Source of the DNA: Jannaschia sp. M317
GTDB taxonomy: Bacteria > Pseudomonadota > Alphaproteobacteria > Rhodobacterales > Rhodobacteraceae
Length of the DNA: 64,000 nucleotides
NCBI RefSeq assembly: GCF_025141175.1
Contig: NZ_CP081155.1
Location: forward strand, 2,695,001-2,759,000
Direction of reading: 5' to 3'
In this document: piece after piece, positions 54,264 through 62,791 of the stretch
Layout: each line of letters starts with the position of its first letter
Numbering within the stretch: position 1 is the first letter of the stretch
Notes under the pieces: generated by a model
Database searches by the model: none
The model's input: the letters and a program-made list of their open reading frames with translations, nothing else
Told to the model about the DNA's origin: nothing
Made by a program: the position numbers and the translations under genes

Positions 54264-54911
54264 TCACCGGTTGCGTGCGCCGCGCGACAACGCGCGCGAC
54301 ATTTCCGCAGCGATCTGGCTGCGCGACCTGCGGAAACCTGCGGCGTCCGGGGTCTGAATGTTCATGGTCACGTGAATGTTGCCGCCCTGGCCCTGCATCT
54401 CGACGCCCAACCGACCGTTTGGACCACGCGTCAGCGGCATGATTGCCTCCGGCCCGGCTTCACCCATCAGCCCGGTGCCACCGCGCATCGGAAATGTCGT
54501 AGGCGACGAAACGATCCCACCCTTGGCAAACGGCATCACGCGCCCCTGGGCAAAGGCTCCACCATCGGCGAATGGCAACACCGCATTGATGCCATGGGCC
54601 AAGGCACTGCCCAGCGCTGTCTGAACCGGCTTCATGGCTGTGTTGTAGGTCGCGTTGATCATCGTCTTGGCCAGGCCACCCAAGGCATCCGACAGCTTCA
54701 ACCCGTCGAACACGACCCCATCAAAGGCCTTGCGCAGCCCGCCGGCAAAGGACCGGGACAGCCCCTTCACCTCCTTCTGGGTGAACAGCATCTGTCCCTC
54801 CAGCGACCCCAGCTCCGCCGAAAAGCGAGAGGCGACCTGCGCCCCTCCGCCCATCTTGGCGATAACCTCGTCATAGGCGTCCCCCGCCTCGTCGATGTCT
54901 CTGTCATCCAT
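54264..54911 (-). CDS. GTA tape measure protein (orfg11)
   Basis: 215 residues, short for a tape measure but like RcGTA. Helical at the N-terminus, then a Gly-rich central part (ALAHGINAVLPFADGGAFAQG) and the GEAGPEAIMPLTRGPNGRLGVE motif, a hallmark of tail length proteins. The length fits the short GTA tail. It overlaps the next gene (54904) by 8 nt. Confidence 0.92.
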   Translation of the reverse strand: MDDRDIDEAGDAYDEVIAKMGGGAQVASRFSAELGSLEGQMLFTQKEVKGLSRSFAGGLRKAFDGVVFDGLKLSDALGGLAKTMINATYNTAMKPVQTALGSALAHGINAVLPFADGGAFAQGRVMPFAKGGIVSSPTTFPMRGGTGLMGEAGPEAIMPLTRGPNGRLGVEMQGQGGNIHVTMNIQTPDAAGFRRSRSQIAAEMSRALSRGARNR

Positions 54912-55110
54912 TGTGTGTCTCCGTCCTGTCAGGGAACCGGGCCGCCAGCGCCTCCAGCCCGGCCCGATCCATGGGCAAACGCCCTTCGCTGTGTCCCAGC
55001 AGGAAAGCCAACTCCGCCGGTGTCAGGGCCCAGAATGCAGCAGGCGACAGGCCCAGACCGCGCATCCCGGCTGCCATCAACGTCGGCCAGTCGAACTTCT
55101 CCGCACTCAT
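54904..55110 (-). CDS. GTA tail assembly chaperone-like protein (orfg10.1)
   Basis: 68 residues. The pattern is MRGLGLSPAAFWALTPAELAFLLG, then EALAARFPD. It is the small gene between g10 and g11 in RcGTA-like clusters, probably an assembly chaperone. It overlaps the genes on both sides. Confidence 0.9.
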   Translation of the reverse strand: MSAEKFDWPTLMAAGMRGLGLSPAAFWALTPAELAFLLGHSEGRLPMDRAGLEALAARFPDRTETHNG

Positions 55111-55436
55111 GCCAGGGGCCCCGGCAAGGCAAAGGCGCGCCCCAGCAAAAGGGCTGCCACCCGCGTGACCTCCAATGGGCCGCCCTCGATCTCAGCGGAC
55201 AGCAAGGTTTCGACGTCACCCCGCCAGCCCCCCCCGCGCAGCCCCGCCAGCAACAGGACGATCACATCCCGTGCAGAAAACGCCTTCGTCTCGAACCGTT
55301 CGACCAGAGCGACCAGGCTATCGGCCTCCAGCCCGGCCTCAAGCTCCGCCAAGGCACCCAGCGTCAGCTTCAGAACGTGGCGCTCCCCATCCAGGGTCAG
55401 CACCACCTCCCCTGCATAGGGATTACCCTCGCTCAT
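55107..55436 (-). CDS. GTA protein g10 (tail assembly chaperone type)
   Basis: 109 residues from ATG 55436. GEVVLTLDGERHVLKLTLGALAELE is the family core. It starts in a TGATG overlap with the g9 stop. The role in tail assembly is inferred from family and position. Confidence 0.9.
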   Translation of the reverse strand: MSEGNPYAGEVVLTLDGERHVLKLTLGALAELEAGLEADSLVALVERFETKAFSARDVIVLLLAGLRGGGWRGDVETLLSAEIEGGPLEVTRVAALLLGRAFALPGPLA

Positions 55437-55849
55437 CAAAGCGGCGTGAAGGTCAGCTCACCCGCCGAGGCGAGCGAGATTTCATAGGTCGCTTCCCCGT
55501 CGTGGCTGCCTCCGTATTCCAACGAGGTGATCTGAAACGCGCCCTCGACGATACCGAAGTCAGGGATGATGACCTGAAACTCCGGCACTTCGCCGTCAAA
55601 GAACAACTGCCTTGCCCGTGTGTCCGTGTCAGCGTCGCGAAACACGCCCGAGCCGGAGACAGAGGCGGACTTCACCCCGCCGCCGCCCAGCAACTCCCGC
55701 CAACCGCCACTGCTATCCAGCGAGGTCACGTCGATCGACCCCGCGTTGAAGGTCAACCGCGTCGCACGCAGACCCGCCAGCGTGGTAAACACACCAGTCC
55801 CATCGATATCGACCTTCAGCAGAAGGTCCTTGCCGCTTTGCACAGTCAT
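55436..55849 (-). CDS. GTA major tail protein (orfg9)
   Basis: 137 residues. TVQSGKDLLLKVDIDGTG and the beta-rich middle with WRELLGGGGVKSASVSGSG match the TP901-1-like major tail family. It builds the tail tube. Confidence 0.93.
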   Translation of the reverse strand: MTVQSGKDLLLKVDIDGTGVFTTLAGLRATRLTFNAGSIDVTSLDSSGGWRELLGGGGVKSASVSGSGVFRDADTDTRARQLFFDGEVPEFQVIIPDFGIVEGAFQITSLEYGGSHDGEATYEISLASAGELTFTPL

Positions 55850-55860
55850 CTCGTCACTCC

Positions 55861-56274
55861 TCAGGAATTGTCGTCGTCAAGTCTGGCGCGGAACGTCATG
55901 TCGATGCGCCGGGTGCCCTCGGCACGGTCCCGTCGTGCCCGCGCCCGCAGGAACCGGAGATAGACCACACGCCCCCGCGTCAGCGTCAGCGCGCCCGACA
56001 GCAACGTGTCGGACACCAGCGCCGCCGCCTCCTTGGCCGCCAGGTAGCCGTCACCTGTGGTCACCACGCTGATCGTCATCTCGTGCAAGGCGCCCGCGCC
56101 ACTCTTGTCAGAGGCATCGCGCACCCGCTCAGGCCCCAGCGCCACGAACAGGTCCGGCGCGCTCTGAGGGACAGCGTCATAGATTGCCCCACCCAGCAGC
56201 GTATCCATGGCCGGATCGCCAGACAGGCGGCTGTAGATCGCCATTTGCAGGCTGTCACCCATCGCATAGGTCAT
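55861..56274 (-). CDS. GTA tail terminator, DUF3168 (orfg8)
   Basis: 137 residues. MTYAMGDSLQMAIYSRLSGD, IYDAVPQSAPDLFVALGPE and RRIDMTFRARL are DUF3168-like. It caps the tail at the head side. It overlaps g7 by 4 nt. Confidence 0.92.
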   Translation of the reverse strand: MTYAMGDSLQMAIYSRLSGDPAMDTLLGGAIYDAVPQSAPDLFVALGPERVRDASDKSGAGALHEMTISVVTTGDGYLAAKEAAALVSDTLLSGALTLTRGRVVYLRFLRARARRDRAEGTRRIDMTFRARLDDDNS

Positions 56275-56618
56275 GCGCCCGCCTCCTCTGCCGGCAATTC
56301 GCTGGCCAGGATGGCAAGATAGTGACCCTGCACGTCGCTCTCATGGACTGCTTCGACCAGGTAGATCCGGCTGCCTTCTTGCAGGTGGTCGCCGGGCCTC
56401 GGGCGCGCTGGATGATCCGGGGGTACCGCCCTCGTCAGGATCCGCACCTTCAGGCGCGGCCGTTCCCCGAACTCGGTCTGCTTCAGGTCGCCCGACCGCA
56501 TCCTGACTTCACACCAGATTGCGCCCTGCACGACCCAGCTTTCCAGAAAGCCACCTGCCCCGTCCGCGGTCCGCACAGCCGCAAGATGGGTCAGGCGCCG
56601 CGTCAGCATCCGGCTCAT
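56271..56618 (-). CDS. GTA head-closure protein (orfg7)
   Basis: 115 residues from ATG 56618. The fold is a small beta barrel with VWCEVRMRSG-like and RPRLKVRILT segments; the start is MSRMLTRRLTHLAAV. It is the stopper between connector and tail. It overlaps g6 by 4 nt. Confidence 0.9.
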   Translation of the reverse strand: MSRMLTRRLTHLAAVRTADGAGGFLESWVVQGAIWCEVRMRSGDLKQTEFGERPRLKVRILTRAVPPDHPARPRPGDHLQEGSRIYLVEAVHESDVQGHYLAILASELPAEEAGA

Positions 56619-57169
56619 TGCGCCCGCCCTCCCAGGCGGACCGACTTCCAGGGCGCGATCAGCGCCTCGACCGCTTGCGTCAGGATCGGCCCGCTCCCTT
56701 CGTCCAAGGCTTCCGCCGTCGAAAGAACCGCTTGGGCCAAGGCACCCGGCACCGCGTCCCAGTCTGCCCATCCGGCCAGAACCGTGACCCGCAGCGGTCC
56801 GCCGGGAATGCGAGACCCAGGCAGGATCAGATCCGCCCCCTGTCCCGTCACCTCCAGCCGTGCACCATCCAACATGACGGGCGCGTCTGGCCGCAGCTCC
56901 TGAACGGATACGATGGCCGAGACAGGCGCGACCGGCAGCGTGACGCGGGTCGCGTTCACCACACCCGCCAGCACGACATCCCGCGCCAGCAAGATCCGGC
57001 CCAGCCGCCGTTCCAGAAAGGTGATCGCCGCGCGCAACCGCAGCTGCAGCCGGGCATCCTGGCCGGGCACGGCGGCATATCCTTCGGGCAGCCGCATCTG
57101 CGCGGCCAACTCCGCGACCGGCAAGACGCCGTCGGCCAAGGCCTCGGTTTCATGAACCATCAGAACCAT
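56615..57169 (-). CDS. GTA head-tail adaptor (orfg6)
   Basis: 184 residues from ATG 57169, with ggaggacccc before it. RAAITFLERRLGRILLARDVV is the conserved helix-strand of HK97 gp6-like adaptors. It binds under the portal. Confidence 0.92.
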   Translation of the reverse strand: MVLMVHETEALADGVLPVAELAAQMRLPEGYAAVPGQDARLQLRLRAAITFLERRLGRILLARDVVLAGVVNATRVTLPVAPVSAIVSVQELRPDAPVMLDGARLEVTGQGADLILPGSRIPGGPLRVTVLAGWADWDAVPGALAQAVLSTAEALDEGSGPILTQAVEALIAPWKSVRLGGRAQ

Positions 57170-57323
57170 GGGGTCCTCCGCTGGATTGAAGATGTCGTTT
57201 GACGGGACCGGCACGCCGCACGTGCGGACCAAGGCCGGAAGCACACCGGCCCCGCCCCCCGCACCACTCGGCACGGGGAGGCATGGGGGGGCCGCCCGAT
57301 CAGGGCCGCCCCCGGACGTCAGA

Positions 57324-58469
57324 TCAGACGACCGTGCATTTCAGCAGTTTGATCGCCGCAAAGTCGGTCACATCCCCGCCCACGCGTTTGGTGGCGTAGA
57401 ACAGGACATGGGGCTTGGCGCTGAACGGGTCGCGCAGAACCCGCAGGTCGGGCCGCTCCGCGATGGTGTAACCCGCGCTGAAATCACCAAAGGCGATGGC
57501 CGTGGCGTCGGTGCCGATATCCGGCATGTCCTCGGCGATCAGCACCGGATACCCCATCAGCTGCGCCGGCTGACCGGCGGCCAGGCTGTCCGACCACAGG
57601 AACCGTCCATCGGCATCCTTCATCTTCCGCACCGCACCTGCGGTCTTGGAGTTCATTACAAAGGCCGCATTCGCGCGATATTTCGCGCCCAGCGCATAGA
57701 CCAGATCGACGATGGCATCGGACGGCGAGGAGACGTCGAAATCATCCGCCGCGCCCGTCGCCACATATCCCAGGGACCCCCAGGCCCAGGACGCCTCGTC
57801 CACGTCCGGATAGGTCAGGAACCCCTTGGGCTTGTCGATCCCGTCACCCACCACAAAGGCCGAGGCCTCGGCGGTGGCGAACTTGTCGGCAATCCGACCG
57901 GCCAACCAGCTTTCGATGTCAAAGGCCGCGTCATCCAGCAGACGCTGCGACGCCTTCGGCATGGCCGACAGCTCGTGCAACGTGATCGAGATGCGGTCGA
58001 ACTGCGGGCTGTCCGTCTCTGCGAACGACCCGCTTTCGGTGGCCCAACCGGCCCCGATCTCTGCATGGTCGACCAGCACGTCGTAGGATGTCGCCTCCAC
58101 GTTCACGACGTTGGAAATCGCCCGCAGAGAGGCAGAGCCGCGCAGAACGGACTGCACCGTCTCGGCGGTCTGCGGGTCGACCAGATAGCCACCCTCGGCG
58201 GCCACGGCGGTGTTCATCGCCTTGCCTTCCAGGGTCAGCGCGCGCAGCCCGTCGTCGTCGCCCGACCGCAGATAGGCATCCATGGCCTTCTGATGGGGGG
58301 CGGCACCGGTTTCGGCGGTTTCAAGCTGGGGACGTTGGGTCTTGTAGGTCATTTTCAGACGCTCTTCCTGTTGCTGCATGTCTCGGGTGATCTGATTGCG
58401 GAAGCCTTTGAAATCGCTGACCAGTCCGGCCAACGCTTCAGTCACTTCCCCGACGCCGTCATGGCTCAT
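57324..58469 (-). CDS. GTA major capsid protein (orfg5)
   Basis: 381 residues of the HK97 fold. An N-terminal coiled-coil (residues about 1-50, delta domain) is probably removed, then GGYLVDPQTAETVQSVLRGSA, VGDGIDKPKGFLTYP and ERPDLRVLRDPFSAKPHVLFYA are the shell domains. About 155 nt separate it from g6, with nothing evident. Confidence 0.96.
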   Translation of the reverse strand: MSHDGVGEVTEALAGLVSDFKGFRNQITRDMQQQEERLKMTYKTQRPQLETAETGAAPHQKAMDAYLRSGDDDGLRALTLEGKAMNTAVAAEGGYLVDPQTAETVQSVLRGSASLRAISNVVNVEATSYDVLVDHAEIGAGWATESGSFAETDSPQFDRISITLHELSAMPKASQRLLDDAAFDIESWLAGRIADKFATAEASAFVVGDGIDKPKGFLTYPDVDEASWAWGSLGYVATGAADDFDVSSPSDAIVDLVYALGAKYRANAAFVMNSKTAGAVRKMKDADGRFLWSDSLAAGQPAQLMGYPVLIAEDMPDIGTDATAIAFGDFSAGYTIAERPDLRVLRDPFSAKPHVLFYATKRVGGDVTDFAAIKLLKCTVV

Positions 58470-58500
58470 CGGGTTCTCCTTTCAGGGATGTTCGGCGGCG

Positions 58501-59028
58501 TCAGTCGCGCGCCAGTTCCAGACGCGCGGCGTGGATCGCCCGCGCAACGTCACGCATGGGGTCCGCCTTGGCCCCCACCCGTGCACTGGGCAGCATTGGA
58601 AAGGTCACAAGCGACACTTCCCAAAGCTCCAGCTCCTGCAGAAGCCTGCGCCCCTGCGGATCCTTGATGGCCGTCTTGACCGTGTAGCCGATGCTCAGCC
58701 CATCCAATGCGCCCGCTTCGATCAGCGCGGCGGCCTCGCGGGCCTTTTCGACACCGGGCAGCAACCGCCCCTCGACGTACAGCCCGCGCTTGTCCTCTCG
58801 CACGACGTCCCAAACGCCGATGACCTGCGCCGGATCGTGTTGCCACAGCATCTTGATGCCCCGCCCCTCGGCGCTGGCCCGCGCCAGGCTGTCGCAATAG
58901 GCACCCGGTGCGACCACATCGCGGCCCGTGTCTTCCTGTCCGAACCAGGACGCATAGCCGCTGATGCGCGCGCCCTCCCCCAACCGCACAGAGGTCTCTC
59001 CCCGTGCGAATTTATGTTCCAGGATCAT
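58501..59028 (-). CDS. GTA prohead protease (orfg4)
   Basis: 175 residues of the HK97 prohead protease family. MLWQHDPAQVIG holds the conserved His, and LDGLSIGYTVKTA the Ser region; ELWEVSLVTFPMLPSA is typical. It processes the capsid. It lies 31 nt before g5. Confidence 0.95.
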   Translation of the reverse strand: MILEHKFARGETSVRLGEGARISGYASWFGQEDTGRDVVAPGAYCDSLARASAEGRGIKMLWQHDPAQVIGVWDVVREDKRGLYVEGRLLPGVEKAREAAALIEAGALDGLSIGYTVKTAIKDPQGRRLLQELELWEVSLVTFPMLPSARVGAKADPMRDVARAIHAARLELARD

Positions 59029-59037
59029 AGCGTCCTC

Positions 59038-59271
59038 CTACAATGAAATCAGATAGTTGACGCCCTGTGCCAGCACCGCCCCGGCAACACCCATCACCGC
59101 CAGCCAAAGCCTGCGCTCCAGCCGTTCCAGCGCGGTTTCGATCTGCTCCAACCGAAACGTCAGCGCGTCCCAACGTTCCTGAAGCACGCGCTCATTGGCC
59201 TCGATCCGGGCATTGGCCGCATCGAAGGGATCATAGAGAAACCGGGATCCGCCGGTTTTGATCGCGCTCAT
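59038..59271 (-). CDS. GTA orfg3.5 head-formation protein
   Basis: 77 residues: helical RFLYDPFDAANARIEANERVLQ, heptads, and a C-terminal hydrophobic helix (LAVMGVAGAVLAQGVNYLISL). It matches the small gene between portal and protease in RcGTA clusters. The ATG overlaps the g3 stop by 1 nt. Confidence 0.88.
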   Translation of the reverse strand: MSAIKTGGSRFLYDPFDAANARIEANERVLQERWDALTFRLEQIETALERLERRLWLAVMGVAGAVLAQGVNYLISL

Positions 59272-60416
59272 CAGACATCCAGCGGCGGCAGACCCAGCAT
59301 CCGCCGCTTTTCCTCGGCGGTCAGGAAATCCGCGCCCGCGATCCGCGACCACTCCGCGTCCCGATCCGCCTGCAATGCGCCGATCCGGTCGCGATCCGCC
59401 TCGATCCGCAGCGTCTCACCGGCCTGCTGCGCCAACCAGTACGACAACGCTTCGGTTACGCGCCCGACCAGCGGCAGAACCGTCAGGCGATAGAATGCCC
59501 GGTTCGCTTCGACGTAATTGGCATAGGTCGCGTCGCCGGGGATCCCCAGCATCATCGGAGGCACCCCGAAAGCAGTCGCGATCTCGCGGGCGGCGGCCTC
59601 CTTGGTTTTCTGGAACTCCATGTCCGACGGGCTGAACCCCATCGGTTTCCAATCCAGCCCACCATCCAACAACATGGGCCGACCGGCGTTCCGCGCGCCT
59701 TGATGCAGGGCCTCCATTTCGGTGGCCAGGCGTTCATACTGGTCCGGGGACAGGTCCTCGCCGCTGTTCACGATCGCGCCCGACGGGCGCGCCGCGTTGT
59801 CCAACAACCCCTTGGACCACCGCGACGCCGCATTGTGCACGTCCATCGCGGTCGCCGCCGCCTGCATGGGCGACAACCCATAGTGGTCGTCCTGCGGATG
59901 GAATGATCGCACATGCAGCACCGGCGATACCTCGCCCACCTTGAACCGATGCTTCCGCCCACCCACGGCATAGTCATAGGCCACCGGCCAGCCATCCGTG
60001 CCGGGGACCACCGACATCCGATCTGACCGCAACACATGCAACTCGACCGGCAATCCGCCGCCACCGACCGCCTCGACATACCCGTTGCCCGACAACAGCA
60101 GCTGCCCGAACAGCGCTTCGAACCATTCCGCCTGCCCCTGCGCGCCATTGGGCCGCCGCAGCAACTCCAGCACCGGATGCACATCGAACCGGGCCTGCCC
60201 GTCGCCCGCCACCAAAGGCACCGCCGCCGCCGCCTCCGCGATCAGCTTCACGGCGCGGAACCCGACCGGGTTGCCCGTAAACCCCAACCGCGTCAGCGTG
60301 CCGGTGTCCCGCGCCGACCAGACACTGCGCCCCGCCGCGCCCCAGGCCACCACCCGACCGGTGGCCGATGCCTTGGCCTCCGCCGGGCCATCGTCTTTCC
60401 TACCAAATCCGAACAT
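59271..60416 (-). CDS. GTA portal protein (orfg3)
   Basis: 381 residues from ATG 60416. SGNGYVEAVGGGGLPVELHVL, HYGLSPMQAAATAM, GIPGDATYANYVEANRAFYRLTVLPL and ADFLTAEEKRRMLGLPPL are typical of phage HK97-type portals. It forms the dodecameric gate. Confidence 0.95.
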   Translation of the reverse strand: MFGFGRKDDGPAEAKASATGRVVAWGAAGRSVWSARDTGTLTRLGFTGNPVGFRAVKLIAEAAAAVPLVAGDGQARFDVHPVLELLRRPNGAQGQAEWFEALFGQLLLSGNGYVEAVGGGGLPVELHVLRSDRMSVVPGTDGWPVAYDYAVGGRKHRFKVGEVSPVLHVRSFHPQDDHYGLSPMQAAATAMDVHNAASRWSKGLLDNAARPSGAIVNSGEDLSPDQYERLATEMEALHQGARNAGRPMLLDGGLDWKPMGFSPSDMEFQKTKEAAAREIATAFGVPPMMLGIPGDATYANYVEANRAFYRLTVLPLVGRVTEALSYWLAQQAGETLRIEADRDRIGALQADRDAEWSRIAGADFLTAEEKRRMLGLPPLDV

Positions 60417-60476
60417 TGCCCGTCCTTTCGGTCTTGCCCATGAAAAAGGGCGCTCCGCGGCGCCCCTCAAATCCGT

Positions 60477-61847
60477 TCACAACAACCGCATCCGCGGCCC
60501 CGACCTCTGCCGGACCGGGTCCAGCATCGCTTCCCATAGGGCCCAGACCAGCGCGTCCACCCGGTCGGGCGATCCCCGCCCCTGAAACCCGGTCGCACCC
60601 ATCCGGCACATCTGATCCTCCAGCCGCGCCAATCCGCGCGCATGGCGCACCCGGCCCTGTTCGTACAACGCCGCCACCGGCTCCGCCCGGACGCCCTTGG
60701 CCTGCCGCGCGGTCACCTTTCGGTAGCTGACCATAGGGGCCACCTGCCGCAGCACCGCTTCGATCATCTCGCCACCCTGATTGCCTTCGGCCACCACCCG
60801 GTGCGCGCCCCATCGGTCGTAGGCCCCGGCCACCGCCGCGGCCCATTTACTGGGCGAGGCCGCCGACACGCTGGCATCTTCCAACACCCAGGCGCGCCAA
60901 TCCTTCGGTGCACCCTGCGTGACGACGCCGACGACAACGATCCCCGTTTCGTCGGACGCGCCGCCCGAACTGACTGCCGGATCGACTCCGACAACCACTC
61001 GGTCAAACACCGGCAGATCATCGACCCGCAGCGCGTCCAACATCGCCGTGGTCCAAAAGGCCCCTTCCATGTCCTCCAGCAGAACACCGTCCAGCTCTTG
61101 CCGGCCCAACCGCGTGCCCGCGTATTTCGCCCGAACCTCCTCCAGAAAGCTGTCGGCCAGATGCGCCCGGTTCGCCTCGGTGGGCGCGTGGGTCGATACC
61201 GTCGACGGCCGCGCCAGCACGTCCTTGAGAACCTCGACGTTGCGCGGTGTCGTAGTGACAACCACGCGCGGGTCGTCCCCCAGCCGCAGGCAGAACTGCA
61301 AGTTGTCCCATGTCTCCGCCCCGCGCTTCCACTTGGCCAGCTCATCGACCCAGGCCGCATCGAACTGCGGCCCCCGCAAGGCTTCGGGGTCGTGGGCGGA
61401 ATAGGCCTGCGCCTCTGCTCCGTTGGGCCAGACCAACTTGCGCTGTGTCGCTTTCCAGACCGGTCGCCGGTCAGGCGGCGAACAGGCCAGAATTCCACTC
61501 TGCCCCTCGATCATCACGTCGCGGACCTGCTCATAGGTTTCCCCCACCAGCGCCACGCGACGGCAAAGTCCGGGTTGCAAGGCCCGCGGTCCCTCGACCT
61601 GCGCCCGCACCCATTCGGCTCCGGCGCGGGTTTTCCCCGCGCCGCGCCCGCCCAGGATCACCCAGGTCCGCCATTTCCCAACCGGCGGCACCTGGTGCTC
61701 CAAGGCCCAAAAGTCGAACAGCCAGGGCAAGGACGCCAAGGCATTGTTGCTCAACCCATCAAGGAAGGCCGCCCGCTCATCCGGCGGCAGCAAGGCTATC
61801 GAGGCGGCTCCAGATTTCAGCCCGCGCGTCCTCAAGGTCGAGCCCAT
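60477..61847 (-). CDS. GTA terminase large subunit (orfg2)
   Basis: 456 residues from ATG 61847. Walker A GGRGAGKTRAGAEWV, the DELAKW motif near Walker B, and the RNase H nuclease with VVGVDPAVSSGGASDETG and SPDRVDALVWALW. It packages DNA headful-style. It overlaps g1 by 71 nt; ATG 61874 is an alternative. The mode of random genomic packaging is family knowledge. Confidence 0.95.
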   Translation of the reverse strand: MGSTLRTRGLKSGAASIALLPPDERAAFLDGLSNNALASLPWLFDFWALEHQVPPVGKWRTWVILGGRGAGKTRAGAEWVRAQVEGPRALQPGLCRRVALVGETYEQVRDVMIEGQSGILACSPPDRRPVWKATQRKLVWPNGAEAQAYSAHDPEALRGPQFDAAWVDELAKWKRGAETWDNLQFCLRLGDDPRVVVTTTPRNVEVLKDVLARPSTVSTHAPTEANRAHLADSFLEEVRAKYAGTRLGRQELDGVLLEDMEGAFWTTAMLDALRVDDLPVFDRVVVGVDPAVSSGGASDETGIVVVGVVTQGAPKDWRAWVLEDASVSAASPSKWAAAVAGAYDRWGAHRVVAEGNQGGEMIEAVLRQVAPMVSYRKVTARQAKGVRAEPVAALYEQGRVRHARGLARLEDQMCRMGATGFQGRGSPDRVDALVWALWEAMLDPVRQRSGPRMRLL

Positions 61848-62106
61848 CGCCCCCACGTTCGATCCGTCTGGCATCCGCCACCTTCCCTTCCATTTCGACC
61901 GCCAGCGTGACGGCCTTCGCAAGATCCCGTTGCAGCTTCGTCAGGTCTTCGGGCTTCACCCCCTCGACCGGCATCTCCCGCAGCATCTCGGCCTTGCGAT
62001 CCAGCACATCGCGAAGCGTCTCCATGCTCCGCAGCGCGGCCTGAGCGCGCGCTTCGATTCCGTCGGGGGTGACAACCCCGTCGGTCTCCATTTTCAGGTC
62101 TTCCAT
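61777..62106 (-). CDS. GTA terminase small subunit (orfg1)
   Basis: 109 residues from ATG 62106 (MEDLKMETDGVV). Helical, with LRSMETLRDVLDRKAEMLREM and LTKLQRDLAKAVTLAVEMEGKVADARRIERG. It matches the first gene of RcGTA-like clusters in size and position. The last 71 nt overlap g2. Confidence 0.88.
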   Translation of the reverse strand: MEDLKMETDGVVTPDGIEARAQAALRSMETLRDVLDRKAEMLREMPVEGVKPEDLTKLQRDLAKAVTLAVEMEGKVADARRIERGGDGLDLEDARAEIWSRLDSLAAAG

Positions 62107-62447
62107 CAGACAAGCTCCCGTGCAGGTTTCCCCGGTCCGCACGATCCAGAAATGCAAAAGACGGGCCGGGGTTACCCCGATCCGCCTCGCCCACTTCTTC
62201 CAGCTTGACCTAAACGTCTCCAAGAGCGTTCGGTGGGTCAACAGGGAAAATGCGGACGCCACACGAAAATGTTCAAAGGACTGATATTAGATCATATTTC
62301 AAGAACAGCGCACGCCTGCTCCTCGCAGCTTCCTCAAGGTCAAATAAATCCTTGACTCGACTCGTGTTCGGGATCAATGCGCGTAAATCACCCCCGTGTT
62401 CGAGCAGCAGATCCTCTCCGGCTCGCCCCACCTGCCAGGTTCAAATC
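62107..62447. promoter_or_regulatory. GTA cluster upstream region (promoter expected)
   Basis: 340 nt between divergent g1 and a small secreted gene. An AT-rich island near 62275-62305 (gatattagatcatatttc) stands out in the GC-rich surroundings, and ttgact at 62352 resembles a -35 element for the rightward gene with no convincing -10. No CtrA-like site was recognised. GTA transcription should start here. Confidence 0.45.
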
Positions 62448-62744
62448 ATGAAACGCAAACTGACTGCTATCGCTGCGGCCTCTGTCGTCGTGGCCTCTGC
62501 CCTGTCCGCCGCCGCCGCGCCGGTCATCATCCGCACCGGGAACACCACGCGCGTCGTCACGGTCACACCGCAGGTCTCTGGCCCGCCGGTGATGATCCGC
62601 GACGGCAAGACGCTCGGCTCTCAGGTCGCGCTGGACATGGACTTGACCCCGATCGAAGGCACGCGCCACGCCTTCACCAATCGCGCCGGTCAGATCGTGA
62701 TCATGGTGCCCAACGGCGGTCGCCTCGCCTACGTGCCCAAGTGA
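62448..62744 (+). CDS. Small secreted protein, uncharacterised
   Basis: 98 residues with a signal peptide (MKRKLTAIAAASVVVASALSAAAA). The mature part is beta-rich: VIIRTGNTTRVVTVTPQ, PVMIRDGKTLGSQVALDMDL and NGGRLAYVPK. No Cys. I do not recognise a family. It is divergent from the GTA g1 gene. Confidence 0.75.
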   Translation: MKRKLTAIAAASVVVASALSAAAAPVIIRTGNTTRVVTVTPQVSGPPVMIRDGKTLGSQVALDMDLTPIEGTRHAFTNRAGQIVIMVPNGGRLAYVPK

Positions 62745-62791
62745 TCGCCCCTGCCACGTAGGGCGAGGGACACCCCGCCCTATGGCGACCG

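Noticed and set aside
48418..62106. Prophage
   Set aside because: Structural genes are GTA-type and complete in the RcGTA order, with no integrase, repressor, replication or lysis genes and no attachment sites seen.
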